A stretch of 59,855 nt of DNA from Fibrobacterota bacterium (GCA_028287505.1 JAQBPN010000010.1:1-59855); one strand, 5' to 3'. Counted from the first letter of the stretch, positions 42,953-51,978 are shown. Translations and numbers: made by a program. Notes: generated by a model not told the origin, from the sequence alone.

Positions 42953-44503
42953 ATGCACTCGTTCTCCGGCTTCCTGCCGTTGGCCATCCTCCTGCCTTTG
43001 GGAGCCATGCTTTTGCATGGGGCCGCTCCCGCTCGGGTCGGCGCCTCCAAATCCCGCAATCTGAACCAGGCCAAGGCGGCGCTGGTGTTCCAGTGGGCCT
43101 ACGGAGCTTTCCTGGTCTGGATCGCCCTGATGGCCATGTCCGTTCCGGAGGGCCTGGTCCTGCGCGGCAAGAGTTTCGCCTTCGGCTTTACCGGCCTCAG
43201 CATCGAGCCCACCTTGTACCTGGACGGCCGCAACGCCCCCTTCCTGTTGCTGCTGGGAATCTGCCTGCCCTTGATCTTCACCTGGTTGCGCGACAGGGAC
43301 GGCCGATATGGCCCCTCCTATTACGTCTCCGCCAATCTGCTCTCCTTGAGCCTGGCCGGCGTCTTCATCTCGGACAGCCTGCTCCTCTTCTACCTGTTCT
43401 GGGAAACCGCCCTGTTGGGCGCGTATTTCTGGATCGGCATGCACGGGAAGGCCAACATCCATTCCGGTTCGGTGTACAGCGCCCTGATCCGTTTCTTCCT
43501 GTTCACCCTGGTGGGCAGCATGCCCATGCTGGTCTCGATCATCGCCCTGTGCGCCACGGCGGGCAGGGATCCGGGGGTCAACGGCATCTCCGCCATCGTG
43601 GCCTCCATGCCTGCCGCGCAGCGTTGGTGGGTCTTCGCCGGTTTCCTATTGGCCTTCGCGGTCAAGCTTCCCCTCCTCGGTTTCCACGGGTGGCTGCGCG
43701 ATACCTATAACGTATCCGCTCCCGCCTGCCGCGCCGTGCTCTCCGCCCTCATGTCCAAGATGGGCGCCTACGGCCTCATCCTGGTGCTGGCCCCGGCCTT
43801 CCCGCACGAAATCTCGCGCCTGGCCCCGCACCTGCAAACCCTGTGCGTCATGGGCGCCATCTACGGCGCCTTGCTCTGCCTGGCCCAGGACCGGCTGATC
43901 GATATCCTGGTCTACTCCTCCCTGTCCCACTTGAGCCTGGTGGCTTTGGGCGTGTTCGCGGCGGCCGGGGACGTCACCAGCACGGGACTCACGGGAGCCA
44001 TCTTCCAGGTGTTCAACCATGGCCTCATCATGGCCGCGTTGTTCGCCTTCGACGCGCGCATTTCCACCACCGGGGACAGCCCGTTGCTTTCCGCTACAGG
44101 CGGTCTGCGCTCCGGCCAGCGCCGCCTGGCCGCGGTGCTTCTGACCGCCATCTTCGCTTCCGCCAGCCTGCCCGGCCTCAGCAATTTCGCGGGCGAGATC
44201 CTGGTCCTCTTCGCGGCTTTCCGCTCTTCTCCCTGGATCACCTTCCTGGCCTCGGTGGGCGCCCTGATAGGCGCGGCCGCCCTGGTGCGGGCGTTCCACA
44301 GGATTTTCCTGGGCCCGCGCAAGGGCCATGACGGCATGGGCTTCAGCCAGGCGGCGGACATTTCCGTCCCGGAAACCGGTTTGGCTGTCGGGCTCATCGC
44401 CTTGTGGCTGGTGCTGGGACTTTATCCCATGATCTTCATCCACCCGGTGGAAAAGACCATCCTCTCCATCGGGGCCGCCGCCGGCCTGGCGGGCCTGCCA
44501 TGA
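42953..44503 (+). CDS. nuoM: NADH-quinone oxidoreductase subunit M
   Basis: A 516-residue antiporter-like proton channel subunit. Family motifs: LFYLFWETALLGAYFWIG with the key Glu, KLPLLGFHGWLRDTYNVSAPACRAVLSALMSKMGAYGL, and DILVYSSLSHLSLVALG. It lies 3 bases after nuoL and overlaps nuoN (ATGA). Confidence 0.95.
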   Translation: MHSFSGFLPLAILLPLGAMLLHGAAPARVGASKSRNLNQAKAALVFQWAYGAFLVWIALMAMSVPEGLVLRGKSFAFGFTGLSIEPTLYLDGRNAPFLLLLGICLPLIFTWLRDRDGRYGPSYYVSANLLSLSLAGVFISDSLLLFYLFWETALLGAYFWIGMHGKANIHSGSVYSALIRFFLFTLVGSMPMLVSIIALCATAGRDPGVNGISAIVASMPAAQRWWVFAGFLLAFAVKLPLLGFHGWLRDTYNVSAPACRAVLSALMSKMGAYGLILVLAPAFPHEISRLAPHLQTLCVMGAIYGALLCLAQDRLIDILVYSSLSHLSLVALGVFAAAGDVTSTGLTGAIFQVFNHGLIMAALFAFDARISTTGDSPLLSATGGLRSGQRRLAAVLLTAIFASASLPGLSNFAGEILVLFAAFRSSPWITFLASVGALIGAAALVRAFHRIFLGPRKGHDGMGFSQAADISVPETGLAVGLIALWLVLGLYPMIFIHPVEKTILSIGAAAGLAGLP

Positions 44504-45936
44504 ATCCCTATCTGCTCTCGCAGTTGCCCCTGATCGGCGGCTTCGTATTCCTCCTGGTGCTGGCCTCGCTCATGCCCCACCGGAAGGAAGGTATCTCTTC
44601 CATCATCGCCATCATTTCCCTTTGCTCCACCGCCGTGGCCATCTGGATTTTCCTGCCCGAGGGCGCCCAGTATTTCGGGGGCGCCATCCGCGTCACCTCC
44701 GTGGGCAAACTGGTCGCCTACGTCTGCCTGGGCCTTACGGCCATCGGCATGGTGTTGTCCGAGGATTACCTGGACAAGGTGCGCGTGAACGGCCTCGACT
44801 GGCGCATGGTGGTGCTGGCCCTGGCCTTGGGCATGGTCAACCTGTCCCTGGCCGGCGATCTCGCCACCCTCTTCATCGCCTATGAGCTGGTCTCCATCCC
44901 TTCCTACGTGCTGGCGGGATTCAGCCACAAGGATCCCCGCTCCAACGAAGCGGGCATGAAATACCTGCTGCTGGGCGTGTTCACCAGCGTGTTGTTCCTG
45001 CTGGGGCTCTCCTTCATCTACGGAGCCACCGGGGAAATCAACCTGCTGGCCATCCACGACAAGCTGGCGCGCGCGGTAGAGGCGGGCGCCACCGCGGATT
45101 TGACGCTGGCCAAGATCGGTCTGGCATTCCTGATGGGCGCCGTGCTTTTCAAGGTGGCCGTGGCCCCTTTGCACAGCTGGCTCCCGGACGTCTACCAGGG
45201 CACCAACCTGGCCTCGCTCGCCATCATCTCGTCGCCGGTCAAGGTGGCCGTGTTCGGCATGCTGGGCATGCTGCTCTGGGGCGTATTCGAGCCGTTGTCG
45301 GATCTCTGGAAACCCGTGCTCCTGCTGGGCGCCGCCCTCTCCGCCATCATGGGCAACCTGCAGGCCATCGTGCAGACCAATATCAAACGCCTGGTGGCCT
45401 ATTCCGCCGTGGTCAACGGCGGGTTCATCCTGCTGGGCATCCTGGTAAACTCCGTACCCATCGTGGTGTTCTACCTGGGCTCCTACGGCATCATGACCAT
45501 GGGATCGTGGGCGGCGCTGATGGCCATGGGCACCCGGCATGCGGACGTGGACGAGATTTCCGACCTGGCCGGCATGGGCAAAACCCATCGCTGGCTGGCA
45601 TTGGCCCTCACCGTCATCCTTTTGAGCTATGCGGGCATTCCGCTCACTTCCGGTTTCGCCGCCAAGTTCGGCGTGGTGCTGGATGCCCTGCGCCCGGATG
45701 CGGGCCTACCTCCCATGACCTTATGGGTGGTGTTCCTGTCGGTGTGCGGCGGACTGGTGTCCTTCTATTTCTACTTCCAGATCATCCGCGCCATGTGGCT
45801 GCAATCCGCTCCGGCGGAATCCGCGGACCGGCGGGCGAGCGGCGCGGACCTGCGGTGGAACTACGCCTTCGTGCTCATCCTGAGCGTGGTAGTCATCCTC
45901 TCCCTGGGGATGTTTGTGCGCCTCCCGGGCATGTAA
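44500..45936 (+). CDS. nuoN: NADH-quinone oxidoreductase subunit N
   Basis: A 478-residue antiporter-like subunit. Motifs: LFIAYELVSIPSYVLAGFSHKDPRSNEAGMKYLLLG, FKVAVAPLHSWLPDVYQGTNL, NIKRLVAYSAVVNGGFILLG, and SYAGIPLTSGFAAKF. It closes the second nuo block. The downstream gene is convergent. Confidence 0.95.
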   Translation: MNPYLLSQLPLIGGFVFLLVLASLMPHRKEGISSIIAIISLCSTAVAIWIFLPEGAQYFGGAIRVTSVGKLVAYVCLGLTAIGMVLSEDYLDKVRVNGLDWRMVVLALALGMVNLSLAGDLATLFIAYELVSIPSYVLAGFSHKDPRSNEAGMKYLLLGVFTSVLFLLGLSFIYGATGEINLLAIHDKLARAVEAGATADLTLAKIGLAFLMGAVLFKVAVAPLHSWLPDVYQGTNLASLAIISSPVKVAVFGMLGMLLWGVFEPLSDLWKPVLLLGAALSAIMGNLQAIVQTNIKRLVAYSAVVNGGFILLGILVNSVPIVVFYLGSYGIMTMGSWAALMAMGTRHADVDEISDLAGMGKTHRWLALALTVILLSYAGIPLTSGFAAKFGVVLDALRPDAGLPPMTLWVVFLSVCGGLVSFYFYFQIIRAMWLQSAPAESADRRASGADLRWNYAFVLILSVVVILSLGMFVRLPGM

Positions 45937-45969
45937 TGCTGCGGCCTTGCCCTTGGCCTCCTCGCGCCA

Positions 45970-45989
45970 GGTCCCCGCTTCGGGGAACC
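45970..45989. terminator. Hairpin after the second nuo block
   Basis: GGTCCCCG-CTT-CGGGGAACC is a GC-rich hairpin with a 3-base loop, 34 bases after the nuoN stop and before the stop of a convergent gene. No long T-run follows, so termination is only likely. Confidence 0.4.
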
Positions 45990-46021
45990 GCACCCTCGCT
46001 TCCTATTTGTGAGACCGCGTC

Positions 46022-46462
46022 TTAACCCTCGTCCGGTGCCCGAGCGGGTTTCTCGCTGCCTTTTTTCCTCCCCTTTTTCTTCTCGCTCTTCACTTCTTTG
46101 ATGACCTGGATCTGACTGCGCAGGCTCTTGAATTCCTTCTCCAGCTTTTCAATTTCCTCGTCCGAAAGGTTTTCCAGATCCACCAGGCTGTTCCGGGCCG
46201 GATCCATGGCGCGGATGAGTTCGTCCAGTTTCAGTTGCATCACGCGGGCGTCCCGGTTCTGGGTATTCTGGATCAGGAACACCATCAGGAAGGTCACGAT
46301 GGTGGTTCCGGTATTGATGATGAGCTGCCAGGTGTCCGAGAACCCGAACAGGGGGCCGCTCACGGCCCAGGCCAGGATGACCAAAATGGCCAGGAAGAAG
46401 GCCCCGGGGGAACCGACGGTGGCGGAAACCTTTTGCGCCATCTTATGGAAAAGGTCTTTCAT
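46022..46462 (-). CDS. Low-affinity iron permease-family membrane protein
   Basis: A 146-residue protein from ATG 46462, chosen for its AAGGAG site. Residues 1-75 match the PF04120 family (low-affinity iron permease): two helices (GAFFLAILVILAWAVSGPLF and WQLIINTGTTIVTFLMVFLIQNTQNRDARVMQLKLDELI). The C-terminal half is a charged coiled coil ending in a Lys-rich tail. The family name comes from a yeast-linked annotation; iron transport here is not shown. Confidence 0.8.
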   Translation of the reverse strand: MKDLFHKMAQKVSATVGSPGAFFLAILVILAWAVSGPLFGFSDTWQLIINTGTTIVTFLMVFLIQNTQNRDARVMQLKLDELIRAMDPARNSLVDLENLSDEEIEKLEKEFKSLRSQIQVIKEVKSEKKKGRKKGSEKPARAPDEG

Positions 46463-46517
46463 GGCGGCTCCTTGGTTGGACGCTACCCTTTCCAATAAAC
46501 CATTTAAATCACTGGAA

Positions 46518-46901
46518 TCAATACCTGCGTTGCCTGGCCGCCCAATGCACCGAGGCCATCAATATGAATTGGAACGGTAACCTTAGCCAGAGAAGCGCGG
46601 GATGGAAGCCGGGAAAAAGATCCGCATGCAGGGCCATATAGACGTTGGCGGGAAGGATGGCCAGCAAGAGCAGGATCAACCCTTTGGCCGCCAGGCGTTG
46701 GAGCCCGGGGAAGAACAGGCCCAATCCGAATGCCGATTCCAGGAAGCCACTCAGGTAGATCAGGGGCAGGGGAAAGGGAAGGACCGGAGGCATGATCTTG
46801 AGATAGATCGCCGGGTGCAGGAAATGATTGGCGCCCGCCAGGATGAAGAACAAGGCCAGGACCCATTTCAGGATCCTGTTCTTCGCCTGGTCCGCGGTCA
46901 G
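46518..46901 (-). CDS. DoxX-like membrane protein, probable CTG start
   Basis: About 127 residues with four helices and the DoxX pattern (LALFFILAGANHFLHPAIYLKIMPP, YLSGFLESAFGLGLFF, GLILLLLAILPANVYMALH). No ATG, GTG or TTG lies before the first helix. A CTG at 46901-46899 overlaps the upstream stop as CTGA, which suggests coupled re-initiation. Last gene of the operon beginning at 47876. Confidence 0.7.
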   Translation of the reverse strand: MTADQAKNRILKWVLALFFILAGANHFLHPAIYLKIMPPVLPFPLPLIYLSGFLESAFGLGLFFPGLQRLAAKGLILLLLAILPANVYMALHADLFPGFHPALLWLRLPFQFILMASVHWAARQRRY

Positions 46902-47326
46902 GCGGATTCTTTTTCGAACTGGTTCTTGAGTTCCGCGGTTTTGCTGTGGCCGGTGCCCATCTTGATCAGTTCCCGGGAAAAGGATTCCACCGCGGCTGCG
47001 TCCAGGTAATCGATGGGGAAGAAGGCTTCGGCGTTCTGTCCGGCCTCGCCGTGCAGGCCCTTGATGCGGACCCAGCATTCGCACAAGCCGGTGCTGGCGA
47101 CGGTCTGGAAGGAAAACTCCGCGCGGCCCATGCCGGCGCCGATGGAGAAATCCTCCTTCTCGCCCAGGCTGCCGGGAAAGCCCTTGATGGCCTTGCCGAA
47201 TTCGACCAGGTTCTTGCTGAGACAGTTGAAGCTGGTGACGGCGGAATAGGACGGACTTTTCGCCAATGCCTGGAGATAGCATTGATCCTTGTCCTGGGAT
47301 ACGATGGTCAAGACGACTCTGCCCAT
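46898..47326 (-). CDS. Hypothetical protein
   Basis: A 142-residue soluble protein (VSQDKDQCYLQALAKSPSYSAVTSFNCLSKNLVEF ...) with several cysteines and an alpha/beta look. No family recognised. It starts 10 bases after the RAYT-like gene stop and overlaps the DoxX gene, so all three are one operon. Confidence 0.6.
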   Translation of the reverse strand: MGRVVLTIVSQDKDQCYLQALAKSPSYSAVTSFNCLSKNLVEFGKAIKGFPGSLGEKEDFSIGAGMGRAEFSFQTVASTGLCECWVRIKGLHGEAGQNAEAFFPIDYLDAAAVESFSRELIKMGTGHSKTAELKNQFEKESA

Positions 47327-47336
47327 TCGCCGGAAA

Positions 47337-47876
47337 CTACCGCGCCTGCAGGCCCTTGAGGGCCTTGCGCGCTTCCGCCAATTCGGCGGAACCGGAAATC
47401 GGTTTCTCCGTGAAACCCTTTTTCCACAGGGCGGGCGGAGCCTGCCCGCCGCGGGCCGCGGATGGGCCGGTTGACGGCGCCGCAGTACCAGGCATGTTAC
47501 GGAGGGCCGCCGAGGTCTTGCCCAGTTGGGCCAGGCGCAGGGAGGAGAGTACCTTGAAAAGTTTGACGACTTCGGAGACGGTCACGGCGTCCTTTTTCCG
47601 GGTGGAGAGCAGCAGGATTCCCTGGAGGCCGCGCGGTCCGATGACCAAAGCGTCCGGTTCAACGGTGGGACGGATGCTGCCGAGTTCGCGCCAGCTGGCG
47701 GCCAGGGCCTTGCCCCGGTTGTTGAGGACGGTTTCTCCGCCGCGCGTGGATCCGAAGGGTTTGGCGTCGTCCTTGGCGGACAGGGAAATCCAGCACACCT
47801 CGCGCCCCAGGGAATCGGCTTTCTCCCTGAGTCCCGATCGCTTCCCCTTGGGTTGGGAAGGGTTGGAAGTGTCCAT
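47337..47876 (-). CDS. RAYT/IS200-like protein lacking the HUH histidines
   Basis: A 179-residue protein from ATG 47876 (GGAGGAA upstream). Residues about 25-120 follow the REP-associated tyrosine transposase fold: VLNNRGKALAASWRELGSIRPTVEPDALVIGPRGLQGILLL aligns with the family's LN-x-G-xxx-W-xxLp...V-x-LDAFVxMPNHxHGIIxL, then VSEVVKLFKVLSSLRLAQL matches the helix after it. Both metal histidines of HxH are replaced (MPNHxHG becomes GPRGLQG), and the C-terminal Tyr/NPxxW region is absent. So it is likely catalytically dead. First gene of a three-gene operon. Confidence 0.6.
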   Translation of the reverse strand: MDTSNPSQPKGKRSGLREKADSLGREVCWISLSAKDDAKPFGSTRGGETVLNNRGKALAASWRELGSIRPTVEPDALVIGPRGLQGILLLSTRKKDAVTVSEVVKLFKVLSSLRLAQLGKTSAALRNMPGTAAPSTGPSAARGGQAPPALWKKGFTEKPISGSAELAEARKALKGLQAR

Positions 47877-48012
47877 GCTATTCCTCCGGAAGCCGGTCAA
47901 GCCGGGCCCGTATGTCACCGTCTTCACAAAATAGCACAATGTGGCGGGATTTACCCACCCAAAATGAAACTTGGCCGGTCCGGCGCCGCGCCGGCCGGAC
48001 AGGCGTCCGCGT

Positions 48013-49584
48013 TCAGATGACGTGGGCTTGTTTGAGGAAGCTATGCAGCTCTTCCGCCACCTCGTGGCGCAGGGCCGAGCGCCCGCGGTAAAGCGACTTC
48101 ATCTCCGTGAAGGAGATTACGGAAGGATTGAGGAGGGAACGGATCAGGGAAGTGGAGATGGTGACGGGACTGCGCACCAAGGCGACGGGCACGCGGCCGT
48201 TGACGGAACCGGAATGCAGTTCCCGGCGCGTGGCGATCTTGCTGTGGACCAGGGAGGAGCGGCTGCCTTCCACGATGGTCTCGATCAGGCCCGGCGTTTC
48301 CTGGACCTTGGGATTGTCGAGCAGCTTCATGATGATGCTGTCGCGATGGATATTGGCCAGTACCGTGGAGCGCAGATCCGGAGCGATGCGGTCCGGGTTG
48401 GAACTGCGGTAGGGGCGGGTGAGACCGTCCCGGGCGATCCAGGGCGAATACGGGTTCTCGCCGAAGTTGCCGAGCACCAGCGTGCCTTCGCGCTCGACCT
48501 TGGCTTCCGAGAGCAGGACTTCCACGGCGGGCAGGCCTCCGGCCACATCCAGGCGGAAGTGCCCGCGGTCATAGGATTCAAGGGCCATGCGCACCCATTC
48601 CAGCGGCCCGGCGGGAGCGCCGCGCGCTTCCATCAGCCAACGGCTCAAGGAGGACAAGGCGATCAGGTCCCGGGTGGGGACGCGCTTTGCCTGCTGCAGG
48701 TCCAGGGCTTCCTTCAGTCCCGCCAGCGAGGGGGACTTGGCCAGGCATTCCTTGAGATGGGCGAAGAAGAACGGACCCATCGCCTCTTCCAATCCCATGG
48801 GCGCTTCCTGGAGCGGGCCGTAGCTGCCGATGCGCTGGGCCATCTCCTGGGCCTTGATCATGCGCTCTTCCAGCAGCTTCAAGTGCGGGGAAAGCCGGGC
48901 CACCGTGTCCGGGTCGCCGGATCCCAGATTCGTCTCCAGCCAATTCTTGCGCTCGCCCATGGCCGTGCACTCGCAGCGGATCAGGTAGATGAGCAGGCCC
49001 AGGTCCCCGGAGACGGGCATGCATCCGGCCTGCATGGTTTTGAATGCGGCGGCGGCATGGCGGCAGAAAGGATCGAAATCGAGGAAGCGGGAAAGCGACA
49101 AGGCGGAGATGAGTTCCCGGGCCAGTCCGGATTCGACGGCGTTGAGCGGCGTCTTGCGTTCCACGCGGAGCAGCAGGCGTTTCAAGTGCCGGAATTGCAG
49201 GGCGTAGGCGGCGGTCTGCGAATCGGAAGGCTGCACCTCGAGGAGGATGAAGAGAAAGCGTTCCATCCAGACCCGCGGAAAGCGGGCTTGCAGCACCTGG
49301 AGCAGGGCATCCTCGAGGGGATGCTGCCCGCAAAGCTTCTTCAGGAATTCGGCGAGCTCCCGGCAGCTGGCCGGGTACTCGCGATGCGACTCGACCAGGG
49401 TGAAGAGTCCGTTGAGAGGATAAGGCAGGCTGGGCTTGAGGAACGCGTCCGCTTCCGGACCGGACTGCTTGGACGTGTCGCCCGTTTTGGTCCAGGAAAC
49501 GGGCTCACCGGCGGCCTCGGAGTTTCCGGGTACCGATTGGGCCTGCTTGCGCGCCTGGAGGTAGTTTAAAAGGACGTCTTCCAT
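48013..49584 (-). CDS. Large soluble protein of unknown function
   Basis: A 523-residue, mostly helical protein without signal or membrane segments. The N-terminal 60 residues are polar; 65-360 looks like helical repeats (ELAEFLKKLCGQHPLEDALLQVLQARFPRVWMERFLFILLEV); the C-terminal part (380-523) is more mixed (GTLVLGNFGENPYSPWIARDGL, HRDSIIMKLLDNPKVQETPGLIETIVEGSR). I do not recognise the family. The 320 bases upstream carry DnaA-box-like sequences. Confidence 0.65.
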   Translation of the reverse strand: MEDVLLNYLQARKQAQSVPGNSEAAGEPVSWTKTGDTSKQSGPEADAFLKPSLPYPLNGLFTLVESHREYPASCRELAEFLKKLCGQHPLEDALLQVLQARFPRVWMERFLFILLEVQPSDSQTAAYALQFRHLKRLLLRVERKTPLNAVESGLARELISALSLSRFLDFDPFCRHAAAAFKTMQAGCMPVSGDLGLLIYLIRCECTAMGERKNWLETNLGSGDPDTVARLSPHLKLLEERMIKAQEMAQRIGSYGPLQEAPMGLEEAMGPFFFAHLKECLAKSPSLAGLKEALDLQQAKRVPTRDLIALSSLSRWLMEARGAPAGPLEWVRMALESYDRGHFRLDVAGGLPAVEVLLSEAKVEREGTLVLGNFGENPYSPWIARDGLTRPYRSSNPDRIAPDLRSTVLANIHRDSIIMKLLDNPKVQETPGLIETIVEGSRSSLVHSKIATRRELHSGSVNGRVPVALVRSPVTISTSLIRSLLNPSVISFTEMKSLYRGRSALRHEVAEELHSFLKQAHVI

Positions 49585-49671
49585 GGGGTTATCTATCCCT
49601 TATCTTACCATTCCCCGAAAACCCGATCACCACAAGAAAATCATGGGCCAGGGTCGAAATATTGGGCGAAA

Positions 49672-49780
49672 ACCTATCAACAGGCTGTTGAAAACATGTA
49701 TCAACCTGTGGATAAACCCGGGTTCCCGCTTCTAAATTTGAAAGAATTCGCGGAAAAATTGGCGGATCAACTGTGGATAA
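49672..49780. promoter_or_regulatory. Cluster of DnaA-box-like sequences
   Basis: Two exact TGTGGATAA sites (complement TTATCCACA) lie at 49707-49715 and 49772-49780. Two weaker ones (TGTTGAAAA at 49687-49695; CTATCAACA at 49673-49681 on the other strand) are near. They sit in an AT-richer gene-free stretch (49585-49902). The cluster could be a replication origin, a DnaA-titration site or DnaA-controlled promoter region. dnaA and dnaN are not nearby. Confidence 0.5.
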
Positions 49781-49902
49781 CCCCTTGTCATCTCAGGATC
49801 TGTCCCCAGTCATTTAGGGAAAACTTTTATTTGGGCTGGGTCAGGGGCAGGCGCAATTCAGGGGAGAAAGTTCCGGAATCGTAGGATCTGTGGTGACCAC
49901 GA

Positions 49903-50505
49903 TCACGGGGAAACGGGAAAACGGCCCTCGAAAACCACTTCGGCCACGGCTTTGCGCCCGCTGGGATGTTCCCTGGCGCGCATATCCTCGGGAAGCACAT
50001 CGGGGGAACCCGGATGGCCGATGGCGCACATCGACTCCACGGAGTAACCGTCAGGTAACCCCACGGCGTCGATGGCCGCGCCGTAGTCGAAGCCTTGCAA
50101 GCCATGGGCGGTGAGTCCCAACATGCCGGCCTGCAAGGCCAGGCTCATCCACGCGGCCCCTGTGTCGAACGAATGCGTTATGGAAGGCTTGCCGTTGTGG
50201 TCGAAGGTGTTCTTGGACGCCATCACGATCAGCGCGCCGGCGTTCGCGCACCAGAGTTTGTTCATGGGCGTGAGCATTTCGAAGAAGCGCGGCCAGGCCT
50301 CGCTTCCGCGCAGGGCATACACGAACCGCCAGGGCTGGTTGTTGAACGAAGACGGGGCCCAGTGGGCCGCCTCGAACAAGGTCATCAAGGTTTCCCTTGA
50401 GACATGGGCGCCGCTCATGGCTCGCGAGGACCAGCGGTTGGGGAAGAGGGGATCGACGGGGTATTGCGGCTGGCGGTGGGGGGCGGTCTTGAGCTTTTCG
50501 TCCAT
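49903..50505 (-). CDS. Nitroreductase-family flavoprotein
   Basis: A 200-residue FMN enzyme from ATG 50505 (GGGAGAA upstream; the longer frame is rejected). Family features: NRWSSRAMSG near the start, FEAAHWAPSSFNNQPWRFVYALR (FMN contact), a dimer-interface region DTGAAWMSLALQAGMLGLTAHGLQGF, and a C-terminal AIGHPG. It reduces quinone or nitro compounds with NAD(P)H. It lies 112 bases after the pirin gene in the same direction, so probably belongs to the MarR operon. Confidence 0.88.
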   Translation of the reverse strand: MDEKLKTAPHRQPQYPVDPLFPNRWSSRAMSGAHVSRETLMTLFEAAHWAPSSFNNQPWRFVYALRGSEAWPRFFEMLTPMNKLWCANAGALIVMASKNTFDHNGKPSITHSFDTGAAWMSLALQAGMLGLTAHGLQGFDYGAAIDAVGLPDGYSVESMCAIGHPGSPDVLPEDMRAREHPSGRKAVAEVVFEGRFPVSP

Positions 50506-50616
50506 GAAATTCTCCCTGGGAGCGCTCGCAGTCTCCCATACATCGATATGAATCCAATCGCCGGATCCCGGCATCTTTCAAGGCAAGGTCAGGCGGATGA
50601 GGACCTCCGTCCTCGG

Positions 50617-51360
50617 TCAGGCCAGATCGAAAACGAGGGCCTCCGCGTCGGTTTCCGCCCGGATCGCCAGCTTCCGTTCTCCCTGGACCGCGGCCCCGTC
50701 TCCGGCCTTGAGTTCCGTCCACTCTCCGGCGTAATCCATCCCATCCTTGCCGACGCTGAATCCGTGCCCGATGCTGATGTTTCCTTTGGCCGTCTGCACC
50801 CAGATGCCTCGCCCCTCGGCCACTTCCAGGGAAACCTCCTTGCCGGCGTCCAGGAGGGTCGCATAGGCCCGTACGTCCTGGTGCACGGACAATGAGCCAT
50901 CGGCTTCGTCGGAGGAGGCGATGAGTCCCAGGCGGTTCTTCATTTTATCGGGCGGAAAGGCCCGATCTTCGTAGCGGGGCGGCACGCCCTTCTTGCCCGG
51001 TTGGATCCAGATCTGGAGAAAGTGGACCGGCTCTTTGGCCGATGCGTTGAATTCGCTGTGCATGATCCCGGTTCCGGCGGTCATGCGCTGCACGTCCCCG
51101 TGCCTGATAACACCCGTGTTACCCTGGTTGTCCTTGTGGCTCAATTCTCCCGAAAGCACGTAGGACAGTATTTCCATGTCCCGATGGCCGTGGTTGCCGA
51201 AACCCTTGCCGGCCTGCACGCGGTCCTCGTTGAGGACGCGCAGGGAACGGAAGCCCATGTGGGCCGGATCGTGGTATTCGCCGAACGAGAATGTGTGATT
51301 GGTGTCGAGCCAGCCGAAATCGAAATGGCCCCGCTGGGCCGCCTTGCGTACGCTGATCAT
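50617..51360 (-). CDS. Pirin-family bicupin
   Basis: A 247-residue protein with the pirin pattern: FSFGEYHDPAHMGFRSLRVLNEDRVQAGKGFGNHGHRDMEILSYVL and VQRMTAGTGIMHSEFN, including the metal-binding His pair in NHGHRDME, the MHSE His and Glu. Family members are iron-binding, some with quercetinase activity (YhhW) or redox-sensing roles. Its ATG overlaps the marR-like stop (ATGA), so both are one operon. Confidence 0.92.
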   Translation of the reverse strand: MISVRKAAQRGHFDFGWLDTNHTFSFGEYHDPAHMGFRSLRVLNEDRVQAGKGFGNHGHRDMEILSYVLSGELSHKDNQGNTGVIRHGDVQRMTAGTGIMHSEFNASAKEPVHFLQIWIQPGKKGVPPRYEDRAFPPDKMKNRLGLIASSDEADGSLSVHQDVRAYATLLDAGKEVSLEVAEGRGIWVQTAKGNISIGHGFSVGKDGMDYAGEWTELKAGDGAAVQGERKLAIRAETDAEALVFDLA

Positions 51361-51827
51361 GTGAGTTTCTCCCGCGCGGTTTCCAGCAGGCGGATCAGGG
51401 TTTCCTGCTGCTTGGCCTCCAGGTGGCCCAACTGCGCCTTATGCGATTGGATAACGGGTTCATCGAGTTTCTTGAGCAGGTCCAGGCCCGCTTGGGTGAT
51501 GCGCGCGGTCACCACGCGCCGATCTTCCTTTTCCCGGCTGCGCGCCACCAGGTTCCGCTTTTCCAAACGGTCCAGCAGGCGCGTGATGTCCGGATCCCGG
51601 GTGACCATGCGGTTGCTGATCTCGCCGCAGGCCAGGCCTTCGCTTCCCGCCCCGCGCAGGATGCGCAACACGTTGTACTGGGTGCCGGAAAGATCGGCCG
51701 TCTTCAGCAATTCCACCATGCGCCGCTGCAGCTGATCCGCGGTGCGAATGATGTTGAGCATCAGTTCCTCTTCCCTGCACGGGAACGGTTTACGCTGCTT
51801 GAGTTCGGTCTGTATGTCTCGGGCCAT
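51357..51827 (-). CDS. MarR-family transcriptional regulator
   Basis: A 156-residue winged-helix repressor from ATG 51827; an ATG at 51863 would add 12 residues. Landmarks: LSGTQYNVLRILRGAGSEGLACGEISNRMVTRDPDITRLLDRLEKRNLVAR (HTH) and EDRRVVTARITQAGLDLL (wing). A cysteine near the N-terminus (PFPCREEE) and one in the HTH might sense oxidants, but this is speculative. First gene of the MarR-pirin-(nitroreductase) unit, probably autoregulated from the AT-rich region to its right. Confidence 0.9.
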   Translation of the reverse strand: MARDIQTELKQRKPFPCREEELMLNIIRTADQLQRRMVELLKTADLSGTQYNVLRILRGAGSEGLACGEISNRMVTRDPDITRLLDRLEKRNLVARSREKEDRRVVTARITQAGLDLLKKLDEPVIQSHKAQLGHLEAKQQETLIRLLETAREKLT

Positions 51828-51978
51828 AAGCTTAATATATCTGTTGTCACGATTATTGTCCACAGGATTAATGGGGATGCGCTTTTCCCGTTGCGGCCGG
51901 GTTTACGCACACTTTGTGCGTGTAGGTTAAGGCTCCGGATATGCCCACCTTATGGAGAATGGCCTATGATGGGATCCT

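Noticed and set aside
49696-49884. 62-residue + strand reading frame
   Set aside because: It lies across the DnaA-box region, has no ribosome site and no coding character.
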